A stretch of DNA of 64,000 nucleotides, taken from contig CALWGC010000009.1 in NCBI GenBank assembly GCA_944378105.1, positions 1-64,000 on the forward strand, in the 5' to 3' direction. Shown piece after piece: positions 7,605-16,240 of this stretch (position 1 is the stretch's first letter; each line of letters begins with the position of its first letter). A program made the translations under genes and the position numbers. This DNA comes from an uncultured Clostridia bacterium (lineage in GTDB: Bacteria; Bacillota; Clostridia; Lachnospirales; Anaerotignaceae). The notes beneath the pieces are model-generated. The model did not search any database and was not told the DNA's origin. It was given only the letters and a program-made list of their open reading frames with translations.

Positions 7605-8483
7605 TTATGAATGGATTCTGACCAAGGCAGCTTTTCTTTCTGCGTCCCAGAAAATAGACTCCTCATGGATGTCCAAGAGGTTTGCCCAATCACGGAAAGA
7701 AAGAAATACATGCTGATGATGGATTTCTGTTGGTTGTTTTAAATATATTTCCCGTCCGTCCAGGAACAACCGTTGAGATACGGTATCGAGGGTGATTTGT
7801 TGATCCTGAAACTGGATTTGGACCACTTTTGTTTCGTCTTCCCATGCGAGGATGCAATCTTCGTCCAGGGCCTGCATCATATCCCGCAGGGGCAGCATCA
7901 AAGACCCCTGGTGGAGATAGATGGTTTCCTCAAAAGGAAGCAGCTTGTTTTCTCGAAAAACGACGCCTTTTTTTGCATCAAATACATAGCGTGTACTTTG
8001 TTGCAATCTGTTGCAATGGTTTTTTATTCTTTCCATAAAATCAGAACCCACTGAAAAAGAGAGGATACCGTTTGCCGCATCATAGTCCATGATCCCGGAA
8101 AGATCTTGAAACGCAACATAACATTCTCCCTCTACCCATTGGGGCGGAAGGAATGTAAAATACTGACTATCGCCAAATCCAATCCGTTGACTTGTTCCAT
8201 CGACAGAAAACAACGTTCCATCGATGTCCGCCTGGAATTGCTGTGCTTTTGTATCACACACAGTAGCAAAGTTGGCTGCAGAAAAGAATGCACCCAAAGG
8301 AACCATCACGGCGCCATTTTCCCTCTTACAGGCGACATCTGTTTGAAAAATGGCGCCGTTGGCCCAGATTTCGTTTTCGTTGATATCCAGAAAATAAATT
8401 GTTTGATAGTCGGAAGATTGCCCAAAGACAACCGTTGGAAACAAGCAAAAAGAAAGAATCAGAAAAATCATCCGTAGTTTCAT
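7605..8483 (-). CDS. Secreted stalk-domain (copper amine oxidase N-domain-like) protein
   Basis: About 292 residues starting at the ATG at 8483 (GAGGGG eight nt upstream). A signal peptide (LRMIFLILSFCLFPTVVFGQ) is followed by at least three stalk-type modules. Examples are GAVMVPLGAFFSAANFATVC, GSLMLPLRDMMQALDEDCIL with AWEDETKVVQIQF, and HQHVFLSFRDWANLLDI with SIFWDAERKAALVRI. It is related in architecture to the 5021-6280 protein and should sit on the outer surface. There is no SLH or sortase signal, so how it is anchored is unknown. Confidence 0.75.
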   Translation of the reverse strand: MKLRMIFLILSFCLFPTVVFGQSSDYQTIYFLDINENEIWANGAIFQTDVACKRENGAVMVPLGAFFSAANFATVCDTKAQQFQADIDGTLFSVDGTSQRIGFGDSQYFTFLPPQWVEGECYVAFQDLSGIMDYDAANGILSFSVGSDFMERIKNHCNRLQQSTRYVFDAKKGVVFRENKLLPFEETIYLHQGSLMLPLRDMMQALDEDCILAWEDETKVVQIQFQDQQITLDTVSQRLFLDGREIYLKQPTEIHHQHVFLSFRDWANLLDIHEESIFWDAERKAALVRIHS

Positions 8484-8527
8484 ACCATCCACCCCTCGTT
8501 TTCCTTTCTTAATCCCACCAGAAATAT

Positions 8528-8637
8528 CAAATCGTAGACTGCCAAATGGTGTCGGCTAGACTGCCTATGGTTGGGTCCTCCGGATCTTGGTCCACAATAT
8601 CCAGGCAAAACCCATATTGTGCCACGGCTAAGTCCAT
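8528..8637 (-). pseudogene. Short DUF4253-like relic
   Basis: A 36-codon frame starting at the ATG at 8637 reads MDLAVAQYGFCLDIVDQDPE, then DPTIGSLADTIWQSTI and a stop. The YGFC.DIVDQ...T...LA pattern is the core of DUF4253 domains, which normally continue with YWYFWWD; here the tail is lost and the N-terminal part absent. It begins next to the stop of the Imm17-like gene. Confidence 0.5.
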
Positions 8638-8641
8638 GACT

Positions 8642-8866
8642 TCATTTTTTCACGCTAAGGATGCTTACCACAATCAGTAAACCACCCAACAGAAAAAACA
8701 GCACCCGGCGTCCGCCTCTGGTAAATCCATCGCCATGTGGTTTTCCTGCGGGATCACAAAGCCAGTTCCAGTTGCAGATGGCACCCATTAAAATCAGCAC
8801 CCCGCAAGCCAATGTCACGAAGTACCAATGTTCCTGTAAAAACGCCAGAATTGTTTTGCCGTTCAT
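8642..8866 (-). CDS. Imm17-like small membrane immunity protein
   Basis: 74 residues from the ATG at 8866. Two membrane helices (WYFVTLACGVLILMGAICNW and VLFFLLGGLLIVVSILSV) flank the short loop NWNWLCDPAGKPHGDGFTRGGR. The NW.WL.DP...GR pattern is that of Imm17, a family predicted to neutralise polymorphic toxins at the membrane. No toxin gene is present in the window. The frame is open upstream to 9046, but that part has no ribosome binding site or conserved look. Confidence 0.6.
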   Translation of the reverse strand: MNGKTILAFLQEHWYFVTLACGVLILMGAICNWNWLCDPAGKPHGDGFTRGGRRVLFFLLGGLLIVVSILSVKK

Positions 8867-9447
8867 TTTTCTGCACCACCTTTTCCCACCGGCTACGCCG
8901 TTTGTTGCTGCCTTTTTTATGAAAAAAACTAACAAAAGCGCAAGATACTTTTTTCCTAAATAAAAAAGCCCTGCACCCATACCGTCCCATGGACAGCATG
9001 CTGCAAAGCATGAAAAGGAAAGGGAGAAATCATAAGATTTTTGCATACGATTTCTTTCCCTCCCAAAATACGATGAAAAGGATTGTTTTCTTTTTGCTGA
9101 AAAGGATCATTCTGCTTCATAGGAAAAACCTCATGCAAAATAGGATAAAATCTGCTCCGATTCTTTTTATGACGTGGTATCTTCTATCAGTTTTGCACAA
9201 AGAATGGTTAAGGAAATTATAAAAGAAATAACCAAAAAAAGCAAGTGGGTCCAGTGCACTGAAAAAAGCATTGCCTTCTTCTCCACTCATCCCAACGAAA
9301 AAGACAGCGGCCTTTGTGCTGCGCACTGTCTTTTTGGAAGTTCTCTTTGATTTTGTTCTATCCTTGCCATCGTTAACCTTGAAAAGAAGAAATGCCAAGG
9401 CATTTCAAACCTTATCCCAAGAAAAATGTCTATGCTTTTTGGAAAAG
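8867..9447. other. Gene-free interval
   Basis: I see no convincing gene here. A 93-codon minus-strand frame (9117-9398) has no ribosome binding site or recognisable motif. Base composition is like other intergenic DNA of the window. Confidence 0.5.
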
Positions 9448-9459
9448 AGCCTCAAGGCT
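9448..9459 (-). terminator. Terminator overlapping a stop codon
   Basis: AGCCT-TG-AGGCT followed on the minus strand by CTTTTCC and preceded by seven A. The stop codon of the coiled-coil gene (9452-9454) is in the loop. It would end the transcript that carries the beta-helix gene and works as a terminator in the plus direction too. Confidence 0.5.
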
Positions 9460-9955
9460 TTTTTTCTTCTGGTGCAGGCCCTTTGTTTGGACAAGCATCT
9501 TTGACTTTTTGCAGCTGCTGTTCTACTTCTTTGGCTTGTCCATCTAAAGCATGTAATAACTTCCCAAACAAATCCCTAATCTGTTTGATCTGCAAATCGT
9601 ATTCGTTCAGTTCTTTCTCCTTCTTTTGCATCTTCTCGTTCCAAAGTTCTCGTTTCTTTTTTTCGCTTTCCTCTGTTTCTTTTTTTAAGGACTCTGCATA
9701 ACGTTTGGCCTCGATCATGGTAAAGGCAATCATATCCTGTTCCTTTTTTTGCAGCTCCATTTGCTTTTTTGTTGTTTCCAGTTCCTGTTCCAGCTGGCGA
9801 ATCTTTTCTACATACTGCTCCATTTCCTGTTTCTTTTGCTCATCTTTTTTGATCAACTGGGTAGAAAATTCTGCCTCCATGGTCATGATATATTGATACA
9901 CACTGGTTTTGTTATATCCACCAAATAAGTTTTTTTTCAAATGATCCAGATTCAT
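9452..9955 (-). CDS. DivIVA-like coiled-coil protein
   Basis: 167 residues. The N-terminus (MNLDHLKKNLFGGYNKTSVY) resembles the membrane-binding start of DivIVA/GpsB-type proteins, and residues about 30-160 form a Glu/Lys/Gln-rich coiled coil ending in a Pro/Glu tail. The start is fixed by AAAGGAGG seven nt before the ATG; that SD lies within the end of the preceding gene, whose TGA overlaps this ATG (ATGA). Translational coupling to an exported beta-helix protein suggests a role at the division site or pole, but this is inferred. Confidence 0.65.
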   Translation of the reverse strand: MNLDHLKKNLFGGYNKTSVYQYIMTMEAEFSTQLIKKDEQKKQEMEQYVEKIRQLEQELETTKKQMELQKKEQDMIAFTMIEAKRYAESLKKETEESEKKKRELWNEKMQKKEKELNEYDLQIKQIRDLFGKLLHALDGQAKEVEQQLQKVKDACPNKGPAPEEKKP

Positions 9956-12216
9956 TTTGATTCCTCCTTTTGATTGTCTGTGGTATTTTTTTGTGTGTCT
10001 TCCGCCATTTCCAGATTTAATGTGAGATTTAAGCACTGGTTTGTGCTATCCAGCTCGATTTCTGTATTCTCTTTATCTGCAACAAAATAGGTCAGGATAT
10101 TCTCATAATTCCCATCTCCCTTTGTTGTAATGGGGACTTCTCTGGTGAGGAAGGCTGCTGGGGAGAGGGATATGCCGATGTGCGCGCCTTCTGTCATCGT
10201 TCCGGCCAGATCTATTTTTTGCCCTTCTGGTAAGTATAGATTATCCTCCACCACGACACCCTCTTTTCCATTGGTGTTTTCCGATACGACGGGATTTCCT
10301 TGGATGGCCAGTGTGCCGTCGGAAAAGCTTATGCCGCCGCCATTGCTATTGGTGGCATGGCATTTTTGGATCGATCCTCCGCTGATGAAACACTGGCTTT
10401 CTCCTGCAATCAACATTCCGCCTCCCCCAGAGGCCGTGCATTGCTCAATCATGCCGCCCGAGTAAAAGAACGTTCCATAGGAAAAAATACCGCCGCCAAA
10501 AGCTTCCGATTGACAGCCACTGATCCGGCCGCCTTCCATGGATACCACTGCATCTGAAGAGGTAAAGATGCCGCCACCGCCATCCCAAAGTGCCATTTGG
10601 CCTGTTTCTTCGGAAAGAACTTGATCTCCTGTTGCAGTACAGCCTTGAATGGCAGAGTCGTCTTTGATGGTAAACGATCCGCTGAGGCCATAAAGACCGC
10701 CGCCATTTGTTTTGGCTTCGCAGTCGGAAATGGTGCCACCGGACATGGTGGCCTCTACGCCGTTAAAATAGATTCCGCCTCCGTTTCGTTCTGCTGTGCA
10801 GGCTGTCACTACGCCGTTACTGATGGTCATGGTCCCGCCACTACCCAAGTAAAGACCGCCACCGCTATCGGATGCTGAAAAATTGCGGATGCTGCCGCCG
10901 GAAAAATGCAAGTTACCGCCCAAGACATAAATCCCGCCGCCAAATTGAGCGTTATAGAAGTGCTCGGAACTGTCTGTATCGCTGGAACCAATCAGTTCCC
11001 CATCTTGAAAGTCAAAAGTACCATTGGCGCCTTGTATGCATACGGCTCCGCCTCCTTCTGCTTGGCAGTCGGCAATGGTTCCGCCGGTCATGGTTACTGC
11101 TTCATTATTCAAAATATAAATCCCACCACCATGAACGGCCGCCGAACAATGTTCCACCGTTCCGCCGGAAACCACAGTGGAAATAGTTTGGTCAGAAACG
11201 TAAATCCCGCCGCCATGATAGTCCGAAGAACAACCGGACACCAAACCACCATCCATGGTAAAACGACCAGAATAGATGCCTATGCCACCGCCGCCAAAGG
11301 AGACTTCTGTGGCGGCGCTATCCCGCTTGACTGCACAATGAAGGATTGCTCCTCCGCTCATCCAAAAACTTCCGCCGCCGGAAACTTGTACGCCGCCACC
11401 ATACACGTTTTGGTCCCCCGATACCACGCAATGTTCTATGTTTCCTCCGGACATCAAAAAATCGCCGCCGTCACAGATGTATACGCCGCCGCCGCTATTG
11501 GCTGTGCAGTTTTGAATGCTTCCACCCTGTAGTTGTAATGTGCCTTTCACAAGGACCCCGCCACCGGCTTGAAATTGCATGCCGTCTTGGTCCATGTCTG
11601 TTCCTGTACCGCCTGTAATGGAGCCGCCGCGAAACACAGGATAGAAGGTACTGTCTTTGAGGATGAGGGTACCGCCTTTTTCCACGGTAATCACGCTTCC
11701 CTTTCCTGTGCCTGTCAGACGGTGCCCCCGTAAATCAATGACGACTTCGGTATTGGAAGGAATATACAAATCTTGTTCTTTTAAGGATAGATTGTTTTGT
11801 AAAAGATAAGTACCAGCAGAAAGCACACCGCCGGTTTCCGGTATGGATTGGGCTGTGGTTTCATCCGTTTGTTCGAAGGTTTTGATGATGCCTTTGATTG
11901 TTGTTTCCTGCTCCTTGGTCAGTGGAATGCGCTGTTCTTCGGCCAAGGTGTAAATGGCAACAATCTGGTCATACACCGACTTGGCCGCCGTCTCATCTGT
12001 TACATCAATCTCCTCAACCGCAGGCAAACCTTCCATTATGGTATGTAGCTTCTCTTTTGCTTCGTTTGGATTGGAAAATAACGCCGTGTGTTGGTTGTCC
12101 CCCACCTGGGTCAATACAGGCAGCAAATCTTCCTGGTGTCCTACAACGGCAGCGATGGCAGCTATGACTGCAATGAGACAAAGGGATTCCAAAAGTATCC
12201 GTTTGTTTTTTTTCAT
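9952..12216 (-). CDS. Membrane-anchored parallel beta-helix repeat protein
   Basis: 754 residues from the ATG at 12216, with GGAAGGAGG upstream. An N-terminal hydrophobic segment (ILLESLCLIAVIAAIAAVVG) acts as signal or anchor. From about residue 130 to 690 there are roughly 15 imperfect repeats of about 30-40 residues of the type GGGIYV...GGTI.NCTA..., the signature of right-handed beta-helix surface proteins. Cysteines recur at the same place of many repeats. No SLH, LPXTG or other wall-sorting motif is seen at the C-terminus. It is translationally coupled to the DivIVA-like gene and lies downstream of the VanZ-like gene next to the EPS cluster. Confidence 0.75.
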   Translation of the reverse strand: MKKNKRILLESLCLIAVIAAIAAVVGHQEDLLPVLTQVGDNQHTALFSNPNEAKEKLHTIMEGLPAVEEIDVTDETAAKSVYDQIVAIYTLAEEQRIPLTKEQETTIKGIIKTFEQTDETTAQSIPETGGVLSAGTYLLQNNLSLKEQDLYIPSNTEVVIDLRGHRLTGTGKGSVITVEKGGTLILKDSTFYPVFRGGSITGGTGTDMDQDGMQFQAGGGVLVKGTLQLQGGSIQNCTANSGGGVYICDGGDFLMSGGNIEHCVVSGDQNVYGGGVQVSGGGSFWMSGGAILHCAVKRDSAATEVSFGGGGIGIYSGRFTMDGGLVSGCSSDYHGGGIYVSDQTISTVVSGGTVEHCSAAVHGGGIYILNNEAVTMTGGTIADCQAEGGGAVCIQGANGTFDFQDGELIGSSDTDSSEHFYNAQFGGGIYVLGGNLHFSGGSIRNFSASDSGGGLYLGSGGTMTISNGVVTACTAERNGGGIYFNGVEATMSGGTISDCEAKTNGGGLYGLSGSFTIKDDSAIQGCTATGDQVLSEETGQMALWDGGGGIFTSSDAVVSMEGGRISGCQSEAFGGGIFSYGTFFYSGGMIEQCTASGGGGMLIAGESQCFISGGSIQKCHATNSNGGGISFSDGTLAIQGNPVVSENTNGKEGVVVEDNLYLPEGQKIDLAGTMTEGAHIGISLSPAAFLTREVPITTKGDGNYENILTYFVADKENTEIELDSTNQCLNLTLNLEMAEDTQKNTTDNQKEESK

Positions 12217-12272
12217 CGAGATCCTCCTTCCTTTTTTGAAACCACAGGGATAACCAAGGATTTGCATCCCCA

Positions 12273-12713
12273 TTATCGTTGTTTTTTCAAAATATAAATC
12301 AGCCCAATGCCCAATACACACCCCAAAAGATTTAAAATCATATCGGCAATGGAGCAATGCCGCCCCGTGACAAACAGTTTCCCAACTTCGCTTCCAACAG
12401 AACATACGGCACCAACGGCAAAAGAAAGGAAATAGCACCTCCTTTTCTTTTGGCCCGTCACCAGCAAGGCCCCGCAAAGCAGCATCGATAAAACTGCAAA
12501 AATCAAAACATGGGCAGCCAGTCGTACTTCGTTAAAGATAGCCATATAATATGTTTGCCCTGGAAGGTGAAAAACCCGCAAGATCACATGGGTAATGGTA
12601 TCGCTTAATTGTGTGGTGCTTGTCAATTTTTGAGAGGATAGATAAAAGCATAGCAGGCCCCAGAGGATCACCATGCCCCATAACATACGGACGTTCCATC
12701 CTTTGTTTTTCAT
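12273..12713 (-). CDS. VanZ-family membrane protein
   Basis: 146 residues with four membrane helices. The pattern W...CFYLSSQ near the start, KLFVTGRHCSIADMILNLLG near the C-terminus and a terminal helix are typical of VanZ-like proteins. In enterococci VanZ gives low-level teicoplanin resistance; most family members have no assigned role. It follows the CpsB gene on the same strand by about 55 nt and may be co-transcribed with the EPS cluster. Confidence 0.75.
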   Translation of the reverse strand: MKNKGWNVRMLWGMVILWGLLCFYLSSQKLTSTTQLSDTITHVILRVFHLPGQTYYMAIFNEVRLAAHVLIFAVLSMLLCGALLVTGQKKRRCYFLSFAVGAVCSVGSEVGKLFVTGRHCSIADMILNLLGCVLGIGLIYILKKQR

Positions 12714-12768
12714 AGTTCCCAACTCCCGGCGTTTTTTGGTCCTCTGCGGACTGGAAAATCTCCTGTTT

Positions 12769-13467
12769 TTATAGCTTGAAAAGCCGCTTCTCCTGTGCGA
12801 ACAGTCGCTCCAGACCGTTTTGTCCCAACATTTGGATAATCACGCTTTGTGCTTCTTTTAAATTAGGCCGCCTGTCTTTCCCATTGTGACAATCGGAGCC
12901 TAAGACATCAATCAAACCATTTTGTAACATCTTGCAAGCTTTTTTTCTCGTCTGGCGTTTTAGAAAAAAACTCCCGTTGGCCTGAAACAAAATATTTTGC
13001 TGTCGCATCTGCGCCAGGATCTCTGTTTTTTGAAACGAGAGATATCGTTCGATATGGGCCAATAACACAATGACCTCCTTGCGGCTATTTAAAATGAATA
13101 ATTCTTCGCAAATCCGTTGCGTCCAAGGCCGGTATGGCATTTCAATCAACAAAACTTTTGTCCCCTCCAGGCGCAGCTTTAAAATTTCTTCCGAGCGGCT
13201 GATTCCGTCATAATAGGGTACTTCTGCTCCCAGTAAGATGGAAGGCCATTCTCCTTTTTGATGCAGTTTCAGTTTTTCGTAGGCCAGCTGTCTTTTTTTC
13301 AGGAATTGTTCCGGGGCCATTTGCTCTACATAAAAATGAGGTGTGGCCGCCAGGCCGTCAACCCCCTGCCGTTTGCTTTCTTCCAGCAGGGCCAAGCTCT
13401 CTTCCACACTGGCGCTTCCATCGTCTATGCCAGGAAGAATATGGGAATGAAAATCAAACAATGCCAT
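12769..13467 (-). CDS. cpsB: CpsB/CapC-type PHP tyrosine-protein phosphatase
   Basis: 232 residues of the PHP metallo-phosphatase fold. Metal ligands are visible in DFHSHILPGIDDGS (start), ATPHF (about 43-47), LLAHIERY (about 137-144) and GSDCHN (about 192-197). In the family this enzyme removes phosphate from the BY-kinase that controls chain length and export of capsule or EPS. It starts right after the kinase gene (13471), so kinase and phosphatase are coupled. Confidence 0.9.
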   Translation of the reverse strand: MALFDFHSHILPGIDDGSASVEESLALLEESKRQGVDGLAATPHFYVEQMAPEQFLKKRQLAYEKLKLHQKGEWPSILLGAEVPYYDGISRSEEILKLRLEGTKVLLIEMPYRPWTQRICEELFILNSRKEVIVLLAHIERYLSFQKTEILAQMRQQNILFQANGSFFLKRQTRKKACKMLQNGLIDVLGSDCHNGKDRRPNLKEAQSVIIQMLGQNGLERLFAQEKRLFKL

Positions 13468-13470
13468 CAC

Positions 13471-14244
13471 CTACTTCAGGTCTCTTTTTTTGTCGCTAGA
13501 ATGATATTGATATTTTTCCCCATACCGTCTACTCTTTTTCTTTTGTTTTCCTTTGCAGTTCATCACAAAGCCCAGGATTTTGACCTTCAAAAATTCCAAC
13601 TGACGTATGGTTTCAGATAACGCATGCTGATCGCAATAATTAGGCCGCACCACAATCAGCATCCCGCTTAAGAGTTTTGCAAGGGCCAGGCCGTCACTGA
13701 CTGCGCTGATGGGCGGTAAATCGATGATGATATAGTCGTATTCTTCTGCCAAAGAAAACAGGATTTTTTTCATTTTTGCAGAGGATAATAATTCCGATGG
13801 ATTAGGCGGAATTTCTCCCGAAGGAAGAACACTGAAATGATCTAAAAACACTTGATGCTGTACGGCTTCTTCCAGTTTGTTCAATCCTGCCAGCACATTG
13901 GATAAACCAATGGGATTATCAAACTGTAATACTTTTTGTACCAAGGGCAGCCGCATATCAGCTTCAATCAAAAGTGTATTCTTTTTCGCCTCTGCCAAGG
14001 AATAGGCCAGATTGATTGCCGTTGTACTTTTTCCTTCTCCGCGCAATGCACTGGTAATCCCCACTGTCTTGCATTGATTTTCATCCGACATACTGAAGAT
14101 CAAATTGGTTCTCAAAAGCTTATAAGCTTCTTGGCTTGCAAAATTCAGTTTATCTCCAATCATCTCCTGCTGATCGGCCAAGGACCGGGGCATTTCCTGC
14201 ATCTTTTTTCGGCTTTTAATATATTTTTTTTCGTGTTTATGCAT
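13471..14244 (-). CDS. cpsD: CpsD/CapB-type bacterial tyrosine kinase
   Basis: 257 residues. The BY-kinase signature is complete: Walker A SALRGEGKST (residues about 65-74), Walker A' LLIEADMR (91-98) and Walker B YIIIDLPP (about 165-172). The C-terminal tail ends with a short tyrosine cluster (RRYGEKYQYHSS), the autophosphorylation site in this family. It overlaps the Wzz gene by one nucleotide (TAATG), the usual arrangement in Firmicutes where the membrane activator and kinase are separate polypeptides. Confidence 0.92.
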   Translation of the reverse strand: MHKHEKKYIKSRKKMQEMPRSLADQQEMIGDKLNFASQEAYKLLRTNLIFSMSDENQCKTVGITSALRGEGKSTTAINLAYSLAEAKKNTLLIEADMRLPLVQKVLQFDNPIGLSNVLAGLNKLEEAVQHQVFLDHFSVLPSGEIPPNPSELLSSAKMKKILFSLAEEYDYIIIDLPPISAVSDGLALAKLLSGMLIVVRPNYCDQHALSETIRQLEFLKVKILGFVMNCKGKQKKKSRRYGEKYQYHSSDKKRDLK

Positions 14245-15002
14245 TATACACTCTCCTCTGCCTTGCTCACGTTTCGATTGGCCCTATGATACGTGGGCGT
14301 TTGGTTAGGCTTTGCGTGATCTGGAATAACCGCCAATATGGGATAAGGATAGGTTTCGATCAAATATGCTTCCTCATGGATCAACGTATCCATCAGAGCG
14401 AAAATCACAATGATCCCGCAGGCCAATATGGCTCCTACAAGAAAGCCCAGTGCAGTATATTTTATTACGTTGGGGGATACGGCCTCTTCTGGCAAGGCAG
14501 CATAATCCACAACACGGACAGAACTGCCATCCACCACGTTAGAAATTTTTTGTGGCAAAATTTTTGCAATGGCATTGGCAATTTGCATGGCTTCTTGCGG
14601 ATCGTTACTGGTGACGCGGATACTAAATACTTCTGTGCTATTTACCGTTTCCGAAGAAACCATCTCGGATAGCTCTTCATAGGTATAATCCAGGTTTTCT
14701 TTTTCGATGACTTCATTGAGTGTGGCCCTCGTCTTTAAAATGATGATATAGGTGTCAGCCAGACTTTGTGCCGCCGTCAGTTCAGAAGAACTGATGGAAA
14801 AAGAAGTACTCCCCAGGGAAGAAGAAGTGTTGTTCACATACATCAGGGCCTCTGCCTCATATTTTGGCAACAGAACATAGCTGGAAATAGCAAACCCTGC
14901 ACCGCTCAACAACAATCCTGAAAGAAGAATTGCCCAAAATCGATGCCATAGCGCGCCCAACAGACGCAAAAGATCAAGTTCATAATACTCTGATTTTTTC
15001 AT
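14244..15002 (-). CDS. cpsC: Wzz/CpsC chain-length determinant and kinase activator
   Basis: 252 residues with two membrane helices (about 20-42 and 183-205) enclosing an extracellular domain, and a Pro-containing motif (YAALPEEAVSPN) just before the second helix, as in polysaccharide co-polymerases. The cytoplasmic C-terminus should contact the CpsD kinase encoded directly downstream. It regulates polymer length together with the Wzy polymerase at 18817-20031. Confidence 0.9.
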   Translation of the reverse strand: MKKSEYYELDLLRLLGALWHRFWAILLSGLLLSGAGFAISSYVLLPKYEAEALMYVNNTSSSLGSTSFSISSSELTAAQSLADTYIIILKTRATLNEVIEKENLDYTYEELSEMVSSETVNSTEVFSIRVTSNDPQEAMQIANAIAKILPQKISNVVDGSSVRVVDYAALPEEAVSPNVIKYTALGFLVGAILACGIIVIFALMDTLIHEEAYLIETYPYPILAVIPDHAKPNQTPTYHRANRNVSKAEESV

Positions 15003-15049
15003 TGTTTTTGCTCCATCCCCCTTTTATTTCCTTTCCTTTAAGCCTTTTT

Positions 15050-16240
15050 CTATTCTTTCGCCCATTTTTTCCGAATCATTTTTATGCGTATTCTGAATCC
15101 AAGGGGAAACTTTCCATAAAGATTTCTCAACTTCCAAAGCAAAGTCGAACAATATTGATTGGCCCACGTTTCATATCCCATCTCTTGGATGGTTTGATAA
15201 ATGCGGTTGCGGGAATCGGGACGTTTGGCCGGCTGGTTCAAGTTTTCGTTCACCTGTTTCATCCATTCCAGTTTGCTGGGAAACAGTGCCATGTTCTGTT
15301 CTATGTTCTTCTGATATTGCAGGCTTTTTTCCGTATTCATGAAGAGTATGGAGGCCCCCATGTCAGAATCTAGTTCTGGATGAAACTTTTCTACAGACCA
15401 ATAATCTGCGAAGGTGAAGTCACTGCACCGTTTTTCCTGTGCATAGGGGCATTGGTAACAACATTCTCTGTAAGTTTTGGCGTTTAAAAAAGAAAAGTAA
15501 TAAGGATCAAGTACAGCAGAACCACCTACTACATCGGTGGATCGAACAAAATAGTAATAGTAGTATAGGCCAAATTGATAAGAACCTACTTTATTGCGAA
15601 ACCGATAGTTCACAATTTGATTTCCATTTCTCTTTTCCAGCCATAAAATGTTTTGTATAAACAGCTGTGGACTTGGCACGCCATGACAAATAAAGTCGGC
15701 CGTAAGTAAGTGGTCATAGGGACGGCCGAGATAATTTTTTAACCCAGCAATTTGGCATGGTGTCCCGGTATAAAGAACAAGAATGCCATCATCCAGCAGT
15801 TTTTTTACCTGCGGATAGGTGTCCTTTGTATCGCTTTGCACATACTTGGACCCTCTGCATGCAGCTAAATCCTCTGAACGGGACACAATAACCTGTTTTG
15901 CATAAAAATCCTTGTCCAAAATACAGCCGACTACAACGCCGCCTTGTTCAAAAACCATCTCGGCCAAGGCCGTAAAGACACCTCCGCTGGAGCTGTCTTT
16001 TAGGATTTCTTTATCTTTATGGATGGCGGCATACGTTTTTTGTGGGGTTTTTAGCTCCACGATCTTTTCTGCTGGGCAGATGCGTTTACAGATTCCGCAG
16101 TCTATGCAGTTTGTCTCATCAATTTGCGGATACAAAAACCCTTCTGCATTTTTTGTCATGGAAATCGCTCCCCTGGTGCATGCCTTTTCACAGGCCCGGC
16201 AGCCAGTGCAGCGTATGGTATCTTCTGTGATTGTTTTCAT
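15050..16240 (-). CDS. FrhB-like Fe-S oxidoreductase of EPS clusters
   Basis: 396 residues. Two ferredoxin-type 4Fe-4S clusters are at the N-terminus (CTGCRACEKAC at about 12-22 and CIDCGICKRIC further on). They are followed by the coenzyme F420 hydrogenase/dehydrogenase beta-subunit domain (SSSGGVFTALAE, TGTPCQIAGLKNYL, DFICHGVPSPQLF). Members next to pyruvyltransferase-like genes are common in clostridial EPS loci, where their reaction is not established. It overlaps the downstream-encoded partner's upstream gene by 4 nt (ATGA), so the pair is coupled. Confidence 0.85.
   Translation of the reverse strand: MKTITEDTIRCTGCRACEKACTRGAISMTKNAEGFLYPQIDETNCIDCGICKRICPAEKIVELKTPQKTYAAIHKDKEILKDSSSGGVFTALAEMVFEQGGVVVGCILDKDFYAKQVIVSRSEDLAACRGSKYVQSDTKDTYPQVKKLLDDGILVLYTGTPCQIAGLKNYLGRPYDHLLTADFICHGVPSPQLFIQNILWLEKRNGNQIVNYRFRNKVGSYQFGLYYYYYFVRSTDVVGGSAVLDPYYFSFLNAKTYRECCYQCPYAQEKRCSDFTFADYWSVEKFHPELDSDMGASILFMNTEKSLQYQKNIEQNMALFPSKLEWMKQVNENLNQPAKRPDSRNRIYQTIQEMGYETWANQYCSTLLWKLRNLYGKFPLGFRIRIKMIRKKWAKE

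Noticed and set aside
9117..9398. 93-codon open frame on the minus strand
   Set aside because: No ribosome binding site, no recognisable motif and a low-complexity start; probably chance in AT-rich DNA.
10150..11600. Repeated CCGCCGCC-rich motif as a DNA-level repeat
   Set aside because: These are codons for GGG in the beta-helix repeats of one open frame.
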